Shown: positions 37,950-46,702 of the stretch, in pieces
How the letters are laid out: each line of letters opens with the position of its first letter
Numbering within the stretch: position 1 is the first letter of the stretch
Source of the DNA: Blastococcus litoris
GTDB lineage: Bacteria; Actinomycetota; Actinomycetes; Mycobacteriales; Geodermatophilaceae
Direction: 5' to 3'
Length of the DNA stretch: 64,000 bases
NCBI RefSeq assembly: GCF_003075095.1
Contig: NZ_QCZF01000004.1
Location: forward strand, 248,001 to 312,000
Program-made: the position numbers and the translations under genes
Notes under the pieces: model-generated
Told to the model about the DNA's origin: nothing
Seen by the model: the letters and a program-made list of their open reading frames with translations, nothing else
Databases searched by the model: none

Positions 37950-38591
37950 GTGAGCCACCCCTACCCGCCGGCCGGCACCACCCAGCAGCTGCCGCCCCAC
38001 GGTCAGCCGCCGTACCCGCCGCCCGCGCCGCAGCGGAACAACCTGGTGCCGTGGCTGATCGGCGGCCTCGTCCTCCTCGCCGCGGTCGCGAGCGTTCTCG
38101 CCTTCGTGCTGCTGCGGGCCGACGACACCGCCGACTCACCTCCCGCGCAGGAGAGCGCGCAGGTCGAGGACCAGCTCGGTGACGTCGACGGCGACGCGGT
38201 CGTCCCGCCCGAGGCGGACGAGGAGCAGGTGCCCGACGACCACGGCACCCCGTACGCCGGCGACGGCGGGCTGATCATCGGCTCGGTCGACCGCGGTGCG
38301 GCCTTCCTGGACGACGTCGTCCTCGGCGACTTCCCGACCGCGATCGGCCACGGCGGCAGCGACTTCCAGTCCTACTACGCCGGCGACGCCGACCTGCTGT
38401 CCGCCGAGATCGCCGAGGCGGCCGGCGGCACGCTGCCGGTGAACTACACGATCGACGCGGTCAGCTTCGACCCCGGCACGGCCTCCGACGTCCTCGACGT
38501 GACGCTCGAGCTGCCCGACGGCAGCTACGACGGCATGGTCGTGCTGGTCGGCCAGGAAGGCGGCACGGCGGTCGTCATCGGCTTCCAGTGA
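37950..38591 (+). CDS. Single-pass membrane-anchored protein with Pro-rich N-terminus
   Basis: The 213-residue protein has a Pro/Gln-rich cytoplasmic head (about 30 residues, YPPAGTTQQLPPHGQPPYPPP), one helix (LVPWLIGGLVLLAAVASVLAFVLL, residues 32-55) and an acidic extracytoplasmic linker. A C-terminal domain of about 110 residues follows (FPTAIGHGGSDFQSYYAGDADLLSAEIAEAAGG ... VLDVTLELPDGSYDGMVVLVGQEG, read in parts). The layout is common among actinobacterial proteins with a Pro-rich head and a DUF4878- or lumazine-like exterior domain; no function is assigned. GTG 37950 has GAGGAG six nt upstream. It converges with valS across a shared terminator. Confidence 0.7.
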   Translation: MSHPYPPAGTTQQLPPHGQPPYPPPAPQRNNLVPWLIGGLVLLAAVASVLAFVLLRADDTADSPPAQESAQVEDQLGDVDGDAVVPPEADEEQVPDDHGTPYAGDGGLIIGSVDRGAAFLDDVVLGDFPTAIGHGGSDFQSYYAGDADLLSAEIAEAAGGTLPVNYTIDAVSFDPGTASDVLDVTLELPDGSYDGMVVLVGQEGGTAVVIGFQ

Positions 38592-38628
38592 CCGGAGGTG
38601 GGGCCGCCCCTCGGCGGCCCCACCCGGT
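38591..38628. terminator. Bidirectional terminator between the 213-aa gene and valS
   Basis: GGTGGGGCCGCC-CCTC-GGCGGCCCCACC is a perfect 12-bp stem, extended by flanking ACCGG/CCGGT. It fills the gap between the two convergent stop codons and can serve both. Confidence 0.8.
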
Positions 38629-41222
38629 CAGTCCTCGGCCGGCGGGGCGAGGACGACGGCGACGGTGAGCGGGCCCGTCCCGGCCACCACCGACAGCGTC
38701 GCGATGCGGCCGGCGTCGATCAGGTCGGTCCGGGCCGCCTCGACGTGTGCCACCTGGTCCTCGGCGGCGATGACCGTCGCGGTCTCGACGTCGGCGCGCA
38801 TCGACACCTTGGCGTCCGACTTCGCCTTGCGGACCCCCGCCAGCGCCTCGGCGGCCGCGGTCACCACCGCGGGGTTGCCGCCGGCCGGGAGCTCGGAGGC
38901 GACCGGCCACGGCGCGCGGTGCACCGAGCCCGCCCGCCACCACGACCAGACCTCCTCGGTCACGAACGGCAGCACGGGCGCGAACAGCCGCAGCTGCACG
39001 GCCAGCGCCAGCGCGAGCGCTGCCTGCGCGGACTCGGCGTCCGCCCCGGTCCGGTAGGCGCGGGACTTCACCAGCTCCACGTAGTCGTCGCAGAACGACC
39101 AGAAGAACGTCTCGGCGACCTCGAGGGCCCGCGTGTAGTTGAACGCCTCCATCGCGGCCGTCGCCTCGTCCACCACCCCGGCCAGCGCGGTCAGCAGGCC
39201 CTGGTCGATCGGCTCGGTGACCCGGTCCGCCGCGGACGCCAGGTCGACGTCACCGGCGCCCAGCCCCAGGACGAACTTGCCGACGTTGAGGATCTTCATG
39301 GCCAGCCGGCGGCCGACCTTCATCTGCGCCTCGTCGAACGGGGAGTCCGCACCCGGCCGCGCTCCGGCAGCCCGCCAGCGGACCGCGTCGGTGCCGTAGC
39401 GCTCGAGGACGTCGATCGGCGTGGTCGCGTTGCCCTTCGACTTCGACATCTTCTTGCGGTCGGGGTCGACCACGAAGCCCGAGATCGTGGCGTGCGACCA
39501 GGGCACGGTCCCGTGCTCGAAGTGCGCGCGGACGACGGTGGAGAACAGCCAGGTCCGGATGATGTCGTGCGCCTGCGGCCGCTGGTCCATCGGGAAGACC
39601 TTCGCGAACAGCTCCGGGTCGGTGTCCCAGCCCGAGGCGACCTGCGGCGACAGCGACGAGGTCGCCCACGTGTCCATGACGTCGGGGTCGGCCATGAAAC
39701 CGCCCGGCTTGCCCCGCTGCGACTCGGTGAAGCCCTCGGGGACGTCGGAGGACGGGTCGACCGGCAGCGCCGACTCGGGCGCGAGGATCGGGTCGTCGTG
39801 GATCGGCTCACCCGACTCGTCGAGCCGGTACCAGACCGGGAACGGCACGCCGAAGAACCGCTGCCGGCTGATCAGCCAGTCGCCGTTGAGGCCCTCGACC
39901 CAGTTGTCGTAGCGGTGGCGCATGTGCTCGGGCACCCACTGGATCTCGCGGCCGCGGGCGACGAGCGCGTCGCGCAGGTCGGCGTCCCGGCCGCCGTTGC
40001 GGATGTACCACTGCCGCGTGGTGACGATCTCGAGCGGGCGCTCGCCCTTCTCGAAGAACTTCACCGGGTGGGTGATCGGCTTCGGCTCGCCGTCGAGGTG
40101 GCCGGCCTCCTTCAGCAGCTCCACGATCCGCTGCTGCGCGCTGAACACCGTCTTGCCGGCCAGCTCGTCGTAGGGGCGGGCGGGCACACCGGGCGGCGGG
40201 TCGGCCAGCAGGCGGCCGTCCCAGCCGATGATCGCCCGGGTCGGCAGCTGCAGCTCGCGCCACCACGTGACGTCGTTGAGGTCGCCGAACGTGCAGATCA
40301 TGGCGATGCCCGAGCCCTTGTCCGGCTCGGCGAGGCGGTGCGCGACCACCGGGACCTCGACGTCGAACAGCGGCGTCCGCACCGTCTTGCCGAACAGCGG
40401 CTGGTACCGCTCGTCGTCGGGGTGGGCCACCAGGGCGACGCAGGCCGGCAGCAGCTCGGGCCGGGTGGTCTCGATGTGGACGACGCCCTCGCGGCTGGAG
40501 AACCCGATCCGGTGGTAGGCGCCGGGGCGCTCCCGGTCCTCGAGCTCGGCCTGGGCGACCGCGGTGCGGAAGGTGACGTCCCAGAGAGTCGGGGCCTCCT
40601 GCGCATAGGCCTCCCCACGGGCCAGGTTGTGCAGGAACATCCGCTGGGCGGTCGCGCGGGAGGACTCCGAGATCGTCCGGTAGACGTTCGACCAGTCCAC
40701 CGACAGGCCCACGCGGCGCCAGAGCTTCTCGAACTCCGCCTCGTCCTCCTCCGTCAGCCGCATGCACAGCTCGACGAAGTTGCGGCGGGAGATCGGCAGC
40801 TGGTCCTTCGCCGGCTTCTCCGGCGGCTCGAACGACGGGTCGTAGGGCAGCGACGGGTCGCACCGGACGCCGAAGTAGTTCTGCACCCGGCGCTCGGTCG
40901 GCAGGCCGTTGTCGTCCCAGCCCATCGGGTAGAAGACGTGCCGGCCGCGCATCCGCTGGTAGCGGGCGACGAAGTCGGTGTGCGTGTAGCTGAACACGTG
41001 CCCGACGTGCAGCGAGCCGCTCGCCGTCGGCGGGGGCGTGTCGATCGACCAGATCCGCTCGCGCGGACCGGCGAGCGCCGACGCGCGGTCGAAGGCGTAG
41101 GTGTCCTCGGCCGCCCACCGGGCGACCCACTTCTCCTCGAGCCCGTCGATCGAGGGCTTCTCGGGTACGCCGACAGCGGTCCCCGGGGACGTCGGGTCCG
41201 GGCGGGAGATGTCGGCAACCAT
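38628..41222 (-). CDS. valS: Valine--tRNA ligase
   Basis: The 864-residue class I aminoacyl-tRNA synthetase has HIGH motif HVGH (72-75, in [19 protein letters not shown]). The CP1 editing domain follows (about 190-330), then KMSKS motif in [11 protein letters not shown] near 600, an anticodon-binding helical domain ([25 protein letters not shown]) and a C-terminal coiled region. It charges tRNA-Val. ATG 41222 is chosen because TAGGAT lies exactly seven nt upstream (leaderless promoter). In-frame starts further up would run through that promoter and into the divergent gene region. Confidence 0.95.
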   Translation of the reverse strand: MVADISRPDPTSPGTAVGVPEKPSIDGLEEKWVARWAAEDTYAFDRASALAGPRERIWSIDTPPPTASGSLHVGHVFSYTHTDFVARYQRMRGRHVFYPMGWDDNGLPTERRVQNYFGVRCDPSLPYDPSFEPPEKPAKDQLPISRRNFVELCMRLTEEDEAEFEKLWRRVGLSVDWSNVYRTISESSRATAQRMFLHNLARGEAYAQEAPTLWDVTFRTAVAQAELEDRERPGAYHRIGFSSREGVVHIETTRPELLPACVALVAHPDDERYQPLFGKTVRTPLFDVEVPVVAHRLAEPDKGSGIAMICTFGDLNDVTWWRELQLPTRAIIGWDGRLLADPPPGVPARPYDELAGKTVFSAQQRIVELLKEAGHLDGEPKPITHPVKFFEKGERPLEIVTTRQWYIRNGGRDADLRDALVARGREIQWVPEHMRHRYDNWVEGLNGDWLISRQRFFGVPFPVWYRLDESGEPIHDDPILAPESALPVDPSSDVPEGFTESQRGKPGGFMADPDVMDTWATSSLSPQVASGWDTDPELFAKVFPMDQRPQAHDIIRTWLFSTVVRAHFEHGTVPWSHATISGFVVDPDRKKMSKSKGNATTPIDVLERYGTDAVRWRAAGARPGADSPFDEAQMKVGRRLAMKILNVGKFVLGLGAGDVDLASAADRVTEPIDQGLLTALAGVVDEATAAMEAFNYTRALEVAETFFWSFCDDYVELVKSRAYRTGADAESAQAALALALAVQLRLFAPVLPFVTEEVWSWWRAGSVHRAPWPVASELPAGGNPAVVTAAAEALAGVRKAKSDAKVSMRADVETATVIAAEDQVAHVEAARTDLIDAGRIATLSVVAGTGPLTVAVVLAPPAED

Positions 41223-41229
41223 GCCCCGC

Positions 41230-41235
41230 ATCCTA
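41230..41235 (-). promoter_or_regulatory. -10 of leaderless valS
   Basis: Minus-strand TAGGAT, seven nt, then ATG 41222. Confidence 0.6.
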
Positions 41236-41304
41236 GGAACCGGTCGCAACGAGGTTCCGGCCATGCCCAGGGAACACGGCGGCGGTGTCGTCCGTGAGGG
41301 GGAC

Positions 41305-41730
41305 GTGGATTCGCTGCGCCTGCTGCTCAACCTCGTCTGGCTGGTGTTCCAGGGGTGGCTGCTCGCCCTGGCCTACCTGCTCGCCGGTGTGCTCGCCTGC
41401 CTCCTCGTCGTCACGATCCCCTTCGGCATCGCCTCCTTCCGCCTGGCCGGCTTCGTCCTGTGGCCCTTCGGGCGCACCACGGTGCGCGCCCCCGGAGCGG
41501 GGGTCGCCTCGGCCGTCGGCAACCTGCTGTGGTTCCTGGTCGCGGGGTGGTGGCTGGCGGTGATCCACGTCGTCGCGGGCATCGGCTTCTGCCTCACGGT
41601 CATCGGCATCCCGTTCGGCGTCGCCTCGTTCAAGCTGGCCGCCGTCGGGCTCTTCCCGCTCGGGAAGCGGGTCGTCGAGACCGAGCCGCCGCGGGACTGG
41701 ATGCACGCCGGCAGCGCGGTCGCCCGGTAG
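41305..41730 (+). CDS. YccF-domain membrane protein
   Basis: The 141-residue protein has two YccF repeats. The first is [25 protein letters not shown], then [22 protein letters not shown]; the second is [22 protein letters not shown], then [22 protein letters not shown]. The IPFGxAxFKLA motif is diagnostic. Function is unknown; inner membrane location is expected. GTG 41305 gives the usual start just before the first helix and follows GAGGGG; ATG 41263 would add 14 residues. It is divergent from valS and precedes folC. Confidence 0.8.
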   Translation: MDSLRLLLNLVWLVFQGWLLALAYLLAGVLACLLVVTIPFGIASFRLAGFVLWPFGRTTVRAPGAGVASAVGNLLWFLVAGWWLAVIHVVAGIGFCLTVIGIPFGVASFKLAAVGLFPLGKRVVETEPPRDWMHAGSAVAR

Positions 41731-41749
41731 GGAGGCGGCGCGCCCCTGG

Positions 41750-41755
41750 CATCCT
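41750..41755 (+). promoter_or_regulatory. -10 of leaderless folC
   Basis: CATCCT, seven nt, then GTG 41763; one mismatch to TANNNT at position 1. Confidence 0.45.
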
Positions 41756-41762
41756 GGGAGAC

Positions 41763-43115
41763 GTGAACAGCAGCACCGGTGACATGGCCCGGGTCGAGAA
41801 GGAGCTGCTGGCCCGCTGGCCGGAGAACCGGCTCGAGCCGTCCCTGACCCGCATCACCGCCCTCGTCGACCTCCTCGGCTCGCCGCACCGCGCGATGCCC
41901 GTGATCCAGGTGGCCGGCACCAACGGCAAGACGTCGACGGCGCGGATGATCGACGAGCTGCTGCGCGGGTTCGGCCTGCGCGTCGGCCGGTTCACCAGCC
42001 CGCACCTGCAGGAGATCCGCGAGCGGATCGTGCTCGACGGCGAGCCGGTGAGCGCCGAGCGGTTCGTCGAGACCTACGACGACATCGCCCCCTACGTGCA
42101 GATGGTCGACGCCGCCGGCGAGCACCCGATGAGCTTCTTCGAGGTCACCGTCGGCATGGCCTACGCGCTGTTCGCCGACGCCCCGGTCGACGTCGCCGTC
42201 ATCGAGGTCGGCATGGGCGGCAGCTGGGACGCCACCAACGTGGCCGACGCGCGCGTCGCCGTCGTCACCCCGGTCGACCTCGACCACGCCGAGTACCTCG
42301 GGCCGGACGTCGGCACGATCGCGGGGGAGAAGGCCGGGATCATCAAGGCCGACTCGATCGCCGTGCTGGCCCACCAGCAGCCGGCGGCGCTGGACTCCCT
42401 GGTCCGCCGGGCGGTCGAGGTCGAGGCCGTCGTCGCCCGCGAGGGCACCGAGTTCGGCGTGCTGGAGCGGCGGGTCGCCGTCGGCGGGCAGCAGGTGCGC
42501 CTGCAGGGCCTCGGCGGCGAGTACGAGGAGGTCTTCCTCCCGCTGTTCGGTGCGCACCAGGCGCAGAACGCCGTCCTCGCGCTGGCCGCCGTCGAGGCGT
42601 TCCTCGGGGCGGGCGCCGCCACCGGGCCGATCGAGCAGGAGACGGTCCGGGCCGCGTTCGCGAACGTCCGCTCGCCCGGTCGGCTGGAGCGGGTGCGCAC
42701 CAGCCCGACGGTCCTGGTCGACGCGGCGCACAACCCGGCCGGCATGGCCGCGACCGTCGACGCGATCACGGAGTCCTTCGACTTCACCCGGCTCGTCGGC
42801 GTGGTCAGCTGCGTGGCCGGGAAGGACGTCGCCGGGATCCTCGCCGCGCTCGAGGACGTCTGCGCGGAGCTGGTGGTCACCGAGAACAGCTCGCCGCGCG
42901 CGATGCCCGCCGACGAGCTCGGTGCGCTCGCCGTCGAGATCTTCGGGGCCGACCGGGTCAGCGTGCAGCCGCACCTCGGGGAGGCGATCACCGAGGCGAT
43001 CGAGCTGGCGGAGGCCGGTCCCGACGACGCGCTGGGCGGGTCGGGCGTGCTGGTGACGGGCAGCGTCATCACCGCCGGCGAGGCTCGCACGCTCATGGCG
43101 CGGAGGGGCGCGTGA
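41763..43115 (+). CDS. folC: Bifunctional folylpolyglutamate/dihydrofolate synthase
   Basis: The 450-residue Mur-ligase-like enzyme has the ATP-binding loop [10 protein letters not shown] (50-59), followed by [13 protein letters not shown] and [36 protein letters not shown], and the C-terminal [18 protein letters not shown]. It adds glutamate to dihydropteroate or folates with ATP. GTG 41763 follows a -10 hexamer by seven nt. The next gene (DUF4233) starts in its stop codon (GTGA overlap), as in many actinobacteria where folC-DUF4233-ndk are linked. Confidence 0.93.
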   Translation: MNSSTGDMARVEKELLARWPENRLEPSLTRITALVDLLGSPHRAMPVIQVAGTNGKTSTARMIDELLRGFGLRVGRFTSPHLQEIRERIVLDGEPVSAERFVETYDDIAPYVQMVDAAGEHPMSFFEVTVGMAYALFADAPVDVAVIEVGMGGSWDATNVADARVAVVTPVDLDHAEYLGPDVGTIAGEKAGIIKADSIAVLAHQQPAALDSLVRRAVEVEAVVAREGTEFGVLERRVAVGGQQVRLQGLGGEYEEVFLPLFGAHQAQNAVLALAAVEAFLGAGAATGPIEQETVRAAFANVRSPGRLERVRTSPTVLVDAAHNPAGMAATVDAITESFDFTRLVGVVSCVAGKDVAGILAALEDVCAELVVTENSSPRAMPADELGALAVEIFGADRVSVQPHLGEAITEAIELAEAGPDDALGGSGVLVTGSVITAGEARTLMARRGA

Positions 43116-43519
43116 CCGCCCCCGACCCGGTCCGGGCGGGCCGGGCGCTGGGCGGCGCCGGCGCGGCCATCCTGGTGCTCGAGGGCATCGCCACCCTGTT
43201 CGTCCCGCGCGGCATCGCCCAGGACGGCGACGGGCTGACCGGCGTCGAGCTGACCTACCTGGTCGTGCTCGCCGTCGTGCTGATCCTGTCGTCGGGCGTG
43301 CAGCGGCGGGAGCGGGGCGTGCTCATCGGCACGGTCCTGCAGGTGCCGCTGCTCCTCACCGGCCTGCTCAACCCCGTCATGTGGTTCGTCGCCGGGGCGT
43401 TCGTGCTCATCTGGCTCTACCTGCTGCAGATCCGGCGGGAGCTGCTGGGCACCCCCTTCGGGGCACCTCGGACCCAGGTTCCCGACGACGGCGACGGGGG
43501 AGCGGCGCCCACCCCGTAG
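43112..43519 (+). CDS. DUF4233 membrane protein
   Basis: The 135-residue protein has four helices: [54 protein letters not shown] and [22 protein letters not shown]. It matches DUF4233 proteins that sit between folC and ndk in actinobacteria. Its GTG overlaps the folC TGA by four nt. The role is unknown; a link to folate or nucleotide metabolism is only contextual. Confidence 0.85.
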   Translation: MTAPDPVRAGRALGGAGAAILVLEGIATLFVPRGIAQDGDGLTGVELTYLVVLAVVLILSSGVQRRERGVLIGTVLQVPLLLTGLLNPVMWFVAGAFVLIWLYLLQIRRELLGTPFGAPRTQVPDDGDGGAAPTP

Positions 43520-43522
43520 GCT
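43517..43522 (+). promoter_or_regulatory. -10 of near-leaderless ndk
   Basis: TAGGCT overlaps the DUF4233 stop codon and lies eight nt before GTG 43531. Confidence 0.5.
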
Positions 43523-43530
43523 GCCGCCCC

Positions 43531-43941
43531 GTGACCGAACGCACTCTCGTCCTCGTCAAGCCCGACGGCGTCGCCCGTGGCCTCGTCGGTGAGGTGATCA
43601 CCCGCCTGGAGCGCAAGGGCCTGCGACTGGTCGCTGCCGAACTGCGCACGCTGACCCGGGAGACCGCCGAGACCCACTACGCCGAGCACCGCGAGCGGCC
43701 CTTCTTCGGCTCGCTCGTCGAGTTCATCACCGGCGGCCCGCTGATGGCGCTGGTGGTCGAGGGTCCGCGGGCCATCGAGGCGTTCCGCGCCCTCGCCGGC
43801 GCCACCGACCCGGTGAAGGCCGCTCCGGGCACCATCCGCGGCGACTTCGCCCTCGAGGTGCAGAACAACATCGTGCACGGCTCCGACTCGCCCGAGTCCG
43901 CCGAGCGCGAGGTGACGCTCTTCTTCCCCGACCTGGGCTGA
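43531..43941 (+). CDS. ndk: Nucleoside diphosphate kinase
   Basis: The 136-residue enzyme has the family order [19 protein letters not shown], then [23 protein letters not shown], and the active-site signature [20 protein letters not shown], with catalytic His at about 116. It transfers the gamma phosphate between nucleoside triphosphates and diphosphates. Length is standard. GTG 43531 starts just after its own -10, and a strong hairpin follows the stop. Confidence 0.95.
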   Translation: MTERTLVLVKPDGVARGLVGEVITRLERKGLRLVAAELRTLTRETAETHYAEHRERPFFGSLVEFITGGPLMALVVEGPRAIEAFRALAGATDPVKAAPGTIRGDFALEVQNNIVHGSDSPESAEREVTLFFPDLG

Positions 43942-43952
43942 GCTCCGGTCCT

Positions 43953-43988
43953 CCGGCGGGTGGGTGGCGGGCGCCACTCACCCGTCCG
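43953..43988 (+). terminator. Terminator hairpin after ndk
   Basis: CGGGTGGGTGGCG pairs with CGCCACTCACCCG (one G-U) and is flanked by CCGG/CCGG. It separates ndk from the secreted-protein/SipW block. Confidence 0.7.
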
Positions 43989-44086
43989 GGGGATGTGGCT
44001 TCCCGGCCGGCTACGGGGGGTGCCGACGCCGCCCGATGGCGTGGTGTCGGCCCCACCCCAGGGGCCTCGAAGCCCGAGGGGGCGTC

Positions 44087-44740
44087 GTGCGCACCAGGTC
44101 TGCCGCGCTGCGCTCCCTGCTGCCCGCCGTGCCGGTGGGGCTGCTGCTGGCCGGCGCCCTCGTCTGGCAGTCCACGGCGGCGGCTTTCACCGCGACCACC
44201 GACAACGCCGGCAACACGTGGCAGGCCGGGAGCGTCGCCATCTCCGATTCCGACGGTGCTTCGGCGCTGTTCGACTCGACCAGCGACGGTGCCCTCCAGC
44301 CCGGGTCCACCGGCTCGCGGTGCATCCGGGTCGACTACACCGGCGACCTCACCGCCGACATCCGCCTGTACGTCACCACCCCGACGGCCGGCGCGGTCAC
44401 GCTCGACCCGTACCTGGTCATGAGCGTGGAGCAGGGGCAGGACGTCCCGGCCGGCACGACGGTGGCCCCGGACTGCACCGCGGGCTTCACCCCCACGTCG
44501 ACGCCGACCTTCCTCGTCAACACCGCCTCGGCCGATCTCGGGTCCGCGGACCAGACGAAGACCCTGGCCGCCCTCAAGACCGCCAGCCCCGACTACGCCC
44601 GCGGGCTCCCGGTGGGCAGCGCCGTGTCGGGCGGCACCTCGCTCACCTTCCGCATCACCTATTCGGTGGTCGACGACAACGACGCCCAGAGCACCCGGTC
44701 GACGGCCACCTTCACCTGGGAAGCGCGGAACGTCCCGTGA
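44087..44740 (+). CDS. Secreted TasA/camelysin-like protein, putative SipW substrate
   Basis: The 217-residue protein has an N-terminal signal: RTRSAALRSLLP, a hydrophobic core PVGLLLAGALVW, then QSTAAAFTATTDNAGNTW. The AAFTATT-x-N-x-GN motif right after the hydrophobic core is typical of proteins cut by SipW-type peptidases (TasA, CalY and relatives). The mature part is a beta-rich domain with SDSDGASALFDSTSDGALQPGS, a Cys-(I/V)-x-V strand and YLVMSVEQGQDVPAGTT, with two Cys residues that could pair. GTG 44087 follows GAGGGGG. Its stop overlaps the SipW-like gene by four nt, which supports an enzyme-substrate pair. A filament-forming role is inferred. Confidence 0.75.
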   Translation: MRTRSAALRSLLPAVPVGLLLAGALVWQSTAAAFTATTDNAGNTWQAGSVAISDSDGASALFDSTSDGALQPGSTGSRCIRVDYTGDLTADIRLYVTTPTAGAVTLDPYLVMSVEQGQDVPAGTTVAPDCTAGFTPTSTPTFLVNTASADLGSADQTKTLAALKTASPDYARGLPVGSAVSGGTSLTFRITYSVVDDNDAQSTRSTATFTWEARNVP

Positions 44741-45783
44741 CCCGGGTAGAACGCCGTTCGGCGTCGGGCCCGGGCCGGGTGCGGCAGGTGGCTCGCGTGG
44801 TTGTCGTCCTGGGCCTCGTCGTGCTGACCGGGCTCGTCCTGGCCGCGCTCGCCCCGCTCGCGGCCGGCTACTCCGCGCACGTGGTGACCAGCGGCTCGAT
44901 GGCCCCCCGGGTCAACCCCGGCGACGTGGTGGTCACCCACCCCGTCACGGCCGCCGAGCTGCGCACCGGCCAGGTCCTGCTCGTCCACGACCCGGAGGTG
45001 CCCGGCGGCCTGCTGCTGCACCGGCTGGTGTCCTTCGACGAGGAGGGCCGGCTGGTCACCCGCGGCGACGCCAACCAGTCCGACGACAGCGTGCACCCCG
45101 ATCCGGCCGACGTCCTCGGTCTGGCCGTGCTCCGGGTGCCGTGGGTGGGACTGCCGGCGCTCTGGCGACTGCAGGGACGGCACGGCGCTCTCGCGCTGAC
45201 TGCCGGTGTCCTGGTCGCCGCTGCGGTCTTCGCCAGCAGGGCGGGCCGGCGACGTGCGGCCGGCGGCGAGCCGGGCGACGAGCCGGAGCAGTTGGGCGTC
45301 GACCCGGACGCCCCCACCGTCTGGGACATCCCGCCCGTCCCGGACCCCGATCTCGTCCGGGAAGCATCGTCCGTCCGCCGGCTCCCACCGGTCCCGGTAG
45401 CGCAGCGAGCCCCGCAACGCCCCCTCCCGCGCGCACTCCCACCCGTCCCGGCCGCCCGACCGAGGCGGCAGACGCCGCCCGCCGTCGTGGCGGCGATCCC
45501 GATCCACCCGGCGTCCAGCTCAAGCGCGGCCGTCCGGCTGTCGAAGACAGGGGCGGTGCGACCTGCCGTGCGCAGCTTCGCCAGACCGGCCGTCTCGACC
45601 ACAGGAGGGGAGGGGAACAGTGCACCCGCCACCCGTCAGCCACGCCCGCCGGCCACGCCTGCGATGGGCGGTCTCCGCGGCGGTCGGGTTGCTGCTCCTG
45701 CTCCTGGCCCTCGGGTCCGTCCGGCTCGCGACCACGGCGACCGCGCCGACAGCGGGAGCTTCCGCGGTCAGCCTCGTCGATGA
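44737..45783 (+). CDS. SipW-like (ER-type) signal peptidase I with long basic tail
   Basis: The 348-residue membrane protease has helix 1 at about 20-44, the catalytic Ser54 in VTSGSMAPRVNPGD, and His95 in LLLHRLVSF where bacterial type I enzymes have Lys. Asp residues follow in TRGDANQSDD (111-117). Ser-His-Asp marks the archaeal/ER type, like Bacillus SipW. A second helix lies near 150-166. A Pro/Arg/Ala-rich cytoplasmic tail of about 180 residues follows, not usual for SipW. The last 164 nt overlap the next gene, and in that overlap this frame loses its high third-position GC, so the tail end may be a read-on after loss of an older stop. It is coupled to the upstream substrate gene by a GTGA overlap. 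Confidence 0.85.
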   Translation: MTRVERRSASGPGRVRQVARVVVVLGLVVLTGLVLAALAPLAAGYSAHVVTSGSMAPRVNPGDVVVTHPVTAAELRTGQVLLVHDPEVPGGLLLHRLVSFDEEGRLVTRGDANQSDDSVHPDPADVLGLAVLRVPWVGLPALWRLQGRHGALALTAGVLVAAAVFASRAGRRRAAGGEPGDEPEQLGVDPDAPTVWDIPPVPDPDLVREASSVRRLPPVPVAQRAPQRPLPRALPPVPAARPRRQTPPAVVAAIPIHPASSSSAAVRLSKTGAVRPAVRSFARPAVSTTGGEGNSAPATRQPRPPATPAMGGLRGGRVAAPAPGPRVRPARDHGDRADSGSFRGQPRR

Positions 45784-46702
45784 CGCCGGCGGCGCCGCGC
45801 TGTTCTCCTCCGCCGGCCTGAGCCCCGGCCGGGTGGAGTCCGCGTGCGTCGGGCTCACGGCCGACGGCTCGGTCGACCCGGCCACGGAGGTGTCGCTGAG
45901 CGCGGACGTGACGGCCGGCGGCCTGTCCCCATACCTGCAGATGTGGGTGGAGAGGGGAACCGTGCCCTCCGGCGGCACCTGCGGCTCCTTCACCGGCGCC
46001 GTGCTCTGGAACGGGACGCTCGACTCCTTCCCGGCCACGGGCAGCCCCGGCATCGCGACCGGCTGGCGCCCGGCGGTGACCCAGCGCAGCGTGTACCGCT
46101 TCACCGTGACGGTGCTCGACGACCCCCGAGCCGCGAGCCTCAGCACCTCCGCCACCTTTCGCTGGGCGTTCACCGAGGCGGCTCCGCCGCCCCCACCTGC
46201 GCTGCCGCCCGCACCCGTGCCGCCGACGACCGTCGCCCCGCCCACGACGGAGGCGCCCCCGGCGACCGTCGTTCCCACGCCCTCCCGTACCGCGAACAGC
46301 ACGGCAGCGGCGACCTCCACCTCCGGCGCGCCCGCCGACGGGACGACGGAGGTCATGCCGTCCACGTCGCCGTCCGCGCCCGCATCGTCGGCACCGGTGC
46401 CCCCCGCCGACGGCGGGAGCAAGCGCGTCGTCGAGGCGCCGCCGCTGGAGACCGGCCCCGCAGCGGCGGTGCAGGCCGCCCTCGCGGCGGCCGGTCAGGT
46501 GGCCGCCGACGTCGCCCGCACGGTCCAGGCAGTGGCCCAGGACGGGCAGTACCCGCTGGCGCTGGTCGGCGTCGTCGCCGCCTTCCTCTTCCTGCAGGGC
46601 CGGCTGGATCGCCGTGACCCGAAGCTGGCTCTCGCGCGTGTGCGCGAGGAGCTGTCCGAATACCGCGACTTCCCCGGGCCACCCCCCACGGAGACGACAT
46701 GA
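45620..46702 (+). CDS. Membrane-anchored secreted protein with camelysin-like domain and Pro/Thr stalk
   Basis: The 360-residue protein starts at GTG 45620 after a strong GGAGGGGAGGGG site. A signal helix (LRWAVSAAVGLLLLLLALGSV) leads to a domain paralogous to the 44087 product: SLVDDAGGAALFSSAGLSPGR, a Cys strand, then YLQMWVERGTVPSGGTC. A stalk follows (about 195-290) rich in Pro, Thr, Ser and Ala, then a C-terminal helix YPLALVGVVAAFLFLQG with a basic tail (GRLDRRDPKLALAR). This end anchors it in the membrane; no LPxTG is present. It may tether a fibre built from the other substrate (inference, compare TapA/TasA). It overlaps the SipW-like gene by 164 nt and the cyclase gene by four nt. 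Confidence 0.75.
   Translation: MHPPPVSHARRPRLRWAVSAAVGLLLLLLALGSVRLATTATAPTAGASAVSLVDDAGGAALFSSAGLSPGRVESACVGLTADGSVDPATEVSLSADVTAGGLSPYLQMWVERGTVPSGGTCGSFTGAVLWNGTLDSFPATGSPGIATGWRPAVTQRSVYRFTVTVLDDPRAASLSTSATFRWAFTEAAPPPPPALPPAPVPPTTVAPPTTEAPPATVVPTPSRTANSTAAATSTSGAPADGTTEVMPSTSPSAPASSAPVPPADGGSKRVVEAPPLETGPAAAVQAALAAAGQVAADVARTVQAVAQDGQYPLALVGVVAAFLFLQGRLDRRDPKLALARVREELSEYRDFPGPPPTETT

Noticed and set aside
43989-44086. c-di-GMP-I (GEMM) riboswitch before the first secreted-protein gene
   Set aside because: I looked for the GGCAAACC, GGGACGCAAAGC and receptor-loop motifs here and at 48373-48464 because of the cyclase in the operon; none is present.
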